From positions 1-29,640 of IMG/VR virus record IMGVR_UViG_3300010343_000011: DNA of 29,640 nt; one strand, written 5' to 3'. Made by a program: the position numbers and the translations under genes. Below the pieces are notes generated by a model, which was given only the letters and a program-made list of their open reading frames with translations, did not search any database and was not told the DNA's origin. This document shows, one piece after another, positions 27,405 to 29,640 of the stretch. Position 1 is the stretch's first letter, and each line of letters begins with the position of its first letter. Source of the DNA: a virus.

Positions 27405-27962
27405 TTACGTTGCAGTGACAACGCCAGCAGCATTGATCACAGCCCAATCGATTGTGTGACCAACAACTCCTGTTACCTGAACTAATACAGAGGAACCCGA
27501 TGCGGTTATTGAAAAAGCTGCTGATGCAAGCGCTGCATCTTGATCAAAAAATTTATCTGGAACAGGCAACACTGTGGCTACCCCTGCAACCACTCTACAG
27601 ATAGCAACTAACTGCCCACCAAAGCAAATTCCATTTATAGCATCATACCCAACAATCAAAAATTGATAGGCTTGGGCTGAATTATTAACGGGGATGATTG
27701 TGAGCGCAGTTACAGTCGATCCATCCGTTGTTGTCACTCTTCCAGAATTATAACCTATCTCCAAAACACCAGGAACAAGCGTTGATTGGTATGTTTGAAT
27801 ACCATTTATGCCTGTTGCCCTCAAAATATTGGCTTGAGGGACAACAGTACCTGTCGCCACTGGAAAACTTGCAGTTGTTGTATCTTGAAGATCCGTTGTG
27901 AAAGATGTCGGGATATTCGATGGCAAGTTACTAGCTGTAACCCCTGTGAAAAACTGGCTCAT
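27405..27962 (-). CDS. Tail fibre/virion appendage protein (185 aa)
   Basis: MSQFFTGVTASNLPSNIPTS, then a beta-rich body: DGSTVTALTIIPVNNSAQAY, FLIVGYDAINGICFGGQLVA, and a C-terminal SVLVQVTGVVGHTIDWAVIN. The order strand-rich VTALTIIPV ... VVGHTIDW matches the C-terminal head domain often found at the tips of phage fibres. It lies between the adhesin and a 114-aa virion-like gene, so it is probably a separate tail component or accessory. Confidence 0.65.
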   Translation of the reverse strand: MSQFFTGVTASNLPSNIPTSFTTDLQDTTTASFPVATGTVVPQANILRATGINGIQTYQSTLVPGVLEIGYNSGRVTTTDGSTVTALTIIPVNNSAQAYQFLIVGYDAINGICFGGQLVAICRVVAGVATVLPVPDKFFDQDAALASAAFSITASGSSVLVQVTGVVGHTIDWAVINAAGVVTAT

Positions 27963-27963
27963 G

Positions 27964-28308
27964 TTACCTGTATCCGCTTATGTTGAGGAACGTAGGGCTG
28001 ACGGCCGTTCTTCCCCAAATGATTTGACCAGCGCGCCCGTAAAGCGTCCCTGACCCATAAGGAGGGTTGTTGTTATGATTCGTCTGAAAGTCAAATATGA
28101 TGGTGGCACCAGCTGGCCAGAAGTCGTGCTTGTTGACACCATCATATGAGATATCTACGCCTACGCCTGAACCGTTATAGATCTTCATCATCTTCAAGTT
28201 ATCTGAAAATCCTGATCCATTCAGCGGTTGAAAAGAACCTGTCAATGTTGTTAGATTGAAATCAACTGACAATATAGGCTGAAAGGAATCCAGTTCGGCG
28301 TTTGACAT
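27964..28308 (-). CDS. Virion-associated protein of unknown function (114 aa)
   Basis: MSNAELDSFQPILSVDFNLT; then MKIYNGSGVGVDISYDGVNK, HDFWPAGATIIFDFQTNHNN and a beta C-terminus (AGQIIWGRTAVSPTFLNISG). The pattern xxNGxxxxVxISxDGxxxHDFxPAGxxxxxDF is common in small proteins of phage tail regions and likely a virion beta-sandwich. Start is one base before the stop of the 66-aa gene. Confidence 0.65.
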   Translation of the reverse strand: MSNAELDSFQPILSVDFNLTTLTGSFQPLNGSGFSDNLKMMKIYNGSGVGVDISYDGVNKHDFWPAGATIIFDFQTNHNNNPPYGSGTLYGRAGQIIWGRTAVSPTFLNISGYR

Positions 28309-28509
28309 TTAGCCCTCGGCTTTAGGTTGTTCAACAGCTGGTTTTGCTGCATTTTGCGCATCTTCTTGCTCTTTTACACGTCCATAAAGATAGCTAACTA
28401 GCGTCTTAGCCGCTTGCAAAGCATTAGGTAGCGGGCTATCAGAATCACAGACGAAAAAGAAGTCTTTGCCTTCAACGTTTACTTCCAGGTGTACTTTATT
28501 CTTAAGCAT
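28309..28509 (-). CDS. 66-aa protein of unknown function
   Basis: MLKNKVHLEVNVEGKDFFFV, then CDSDSPLPNALQAAKTLVSY and an acidic/Ala/Pro tail. A small beta-alpha unit that I associate with phage tail clusters, without a known role. AGAGGAAAAC precedes ATG. The terminator at 28529-28568 stands just upstream, so it is read through or has its own unseen promoter. Confidence 0.65.
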   Translation of the reverse strand: MLKNKVHLEVNVEGKDFFFVCDSDSPLPNALQAAKTLVSYLYGRVKEQEDAQNAAKPAVEQPKAEG

Positions 28510-28528
28510 GTTTTCCTCTTTTCAAATT

Positions 28529-28568
28529 AAATCTAGGTTTAAGTGCTTTTTGCCCTAAACCTAGATTT
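28529..28568 (-). terminator. Terminator downstream of the right-end fibre gene
   Basis: AAATCTAGGTTTA (28529-28541) and TAAACCTAGATTT (28556-28568) form a perfect 13-bp inverted repeat with a 14-nt loop. On the minus strand the stem is followed by AATTTG, only weakly T-rich; the stem itself is A/T-ended. The repeat is symmetrical and could work in both directions. Confidence 0.65.
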
Positions 28569-28579
28569 TAATCAAGTCT

Positions 28580-29640
28580 CTAGTCCATCACCCAACCGAT
28601 TACGGTAATGTTCGATGAGGTCGTCGCTGCGCCCGTGCCATTTGTAAACGTGAGTGTCGACTGCCCTGCAGCATTAACCACAGAGGATAATGATACAGCG
28701 GAGCTTGTGGTAGTACCAAACCATGTATACATAATATCTGTTGAAGCACCCGTTATTAATGAGTTGTTAATGACCAATGCTTGCGTTGCACCAGCTGCAA
28801 TAGAAACTGAATTAAAGACAACCTTAAAGTGTCTATTGTTTGCAGTCTGAGGAGATGCACCAGCACCTACGTCTGTTGGGGTAACTTTGATACCCCCAAC
28901 GTTTGAAAGGACGTCTGCAACAGTGACACCGCTTGATGTTACCGATACGCCAACACCAGTTCCAGCTGAAGTGTTGACTGTTACTCCAACAGCAGTACCA
29001 GAGGCCAAAGTGTGAGTCGTTGGGCCGTTGATCGCAACAGTTGTTGTCACCTGGCCGATTACCACGGCATGAGCTGCCACACCGTCTGCGATGTTTACGG
29101 TACCAGCGCGAGTTGCGCCTGTTGACAACAGTTTGAACGCCTGTGTACCAGCAGTACCAGCACCACACATGATATTCATTTGTGTGTTAGCGCCAGGAGC
29201 CGCACCATTAAGAATGTTAACGATATTTGTGCCTGCGTTAGCAGTAGTGCTTTGAATTGAAATTGTCTGACCTGTTGCGTTTGTCGCCTGGCCGATCGTG
29301 ATCGTGCCAGTACCAGCTGTGCCACCTAAAGTTATAGTGCCAGAGGTCATCGCATTACCAATTGCTACGCTACCAGTTGTTTGCGTGTTACCGATCGTGA
29401 TAACGTTAGCGCCAGTTCCTCCGATCTTAATGGTATTGACAACAGCTGCACCAGTACCAATGTTGATCGTGTTAGCCGCCGCATCTGCTCCTACGTTAAC
29501 GTTACCGCCGTTTCCGTTGAAAGCCATTGTGCTGCCAGCTGCTTGAGAGAACGTGATATTACCGCCAGCTGTAGAGCCTACGTTCAAGACGTGAGCCGCT
29601 GCACCCGTTCCAATATTTGTAGTTCCAGCAGTTGTTGTCG
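28580..29640 (-). CDS. Partial beta-repeat tail fibre protein (5' end outside window)
   Basis: At least 353 codons; the frame is open to the right edge (reading ...TNIGTGAAAHVLNVGS), so the visible TTG at 29587 is not the start. Residues from the right edge hold repeated units of 12-20 residues with the shape NTINIGTGAA, NTIKIGGTGA, VITIGNTQTTG, SVAIGNAMTSG, TITLGGTAGTG, a stacked beta repeat of fibre shafts. The C-terminal 110 residues (KVVFNSVSIAAGATQALVIN then a strand-rich end TSSNITVIGWVMD) form a tip domain. It would be a fibre shaft and knob, closed by the terminator at 28529-28568. Confidence 0.8.
   Translation of the reverse strand, partial: TTTAGTTNIGTGAAAHVLNVGSTAGGNITFSQAAGSTMAFNGNGGNVNVGADAAANTINIGTGAAVVNTIKIGGTGANVITIGNTQTTGSVAIGNAMTSGTITLGGTAGTGTITIGQATNATGQTISIQSTTANAGTNIVNILNGAAPGANTQMNIMCGAGTAGTQAFKLLSTGATRAGTVNIADGVAAHAVVIGQVTTTVAINGPTTHTLASGTAVGVTVNTSAGTGVGVSVTSSGVTVADVLSNVGGIKVTPTDVGAGASPQTANNRHFKVVFNSVSIAAGATQALVINNSLITGASTDIMYTWFGTTTSSAVSLSSVVNAAGQSTLTFTNGTGAATTSSNITVIGWVMD

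Noticed and set aside
1-29640. CRISPR array, integrase, attachment site or rRNA
   Set aside because: No regular spaced repeats, no tyrosine or serine recombinase motifs and no rRNA sequence were seen in the window.

Overview
The window is part of a tailed double-stranded DNA phage or prophage (Caudoviricetes). It carries a PBSX-type large terminase, a small terminase with an HTH, a P22-type portal, a scaffold, an N4-gp56-type major capsid protein, beta-rich tail fibres, a RecT/PD-(D/E)XK recombination pair and a RusA-like resolvase. No tail tape measure and no integrase is seen. Long portal plus N4-gp56-type capsid fits a short-tailed (podovirus-like) virion, but this is inference. The host is a bacterium using AGGAGG-type ribosome sites; the host group cannot be read from the sequence. 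Both ends of the window cut through genes.

Layout. (1) 1-14.2 kb, minus strand: packaging and head genes, in transcription order: beta-class DNA methyltransferase, ParB-domain methyltransferase, terS, terL, two unknown genes, an HNH endonuclease, portal, small overlapping genes, scaffold, a 56-aa zinc protein, tRNA-Asn, a secreted protein, two small membrane proteins, a terminator, major capsid with a long structured leader, and two virion-like proteins sharing a repeated beta domain. A plus-strand helix-hairpin-helix gene (5019-5309) lies against this stream and overlaps the 3' end of a minus-strand gene. (2) 14.4-19.96 kb, minus strand: an early operon beginning with a Cro-like repressor, then a chain of small genes joined by ATGA-type overlaps, a winged-helix replication-initiator-like protein, RusA and a DUF29 protein. 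(3) 20.0-22.6 kb, plus strand: the divergent recombination operon, closed by a good terminator. (4) 22.7-29.6 kb, minus strand: tail fibre/adhesin genes and small partners.

Regions 2 and 3 are driven from a 64-bp switch (19951-20014) where two promoters face each other over a TGCTAT...ATAGCA inverted repeat, next to the HTH gene. The 9-mer TGCTATATT of this switch recurs elsewhere in promoter-like positions, including just upstream of the tRNA gene.

The most unusual segment is 26081-26425, between fibre genes: a non-coding, highly structured stretch whose two ends carry TTTA-loop hairpins like the ends of IS200/IS605 elements and whose interior folds into many short stems around a 9-bp long-range pairing. 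It looks like an orphan omega-RNA (HEARO/TnpB-type guide RNA) element without its nuclease gene. Other points of interest are an anti-Shine-Dalgarno leader on the capsid gene, a three-copy switchable inverted repeat at 686-728, the antisense gene overlap, and an unusual number of tiny CxxC proteins.
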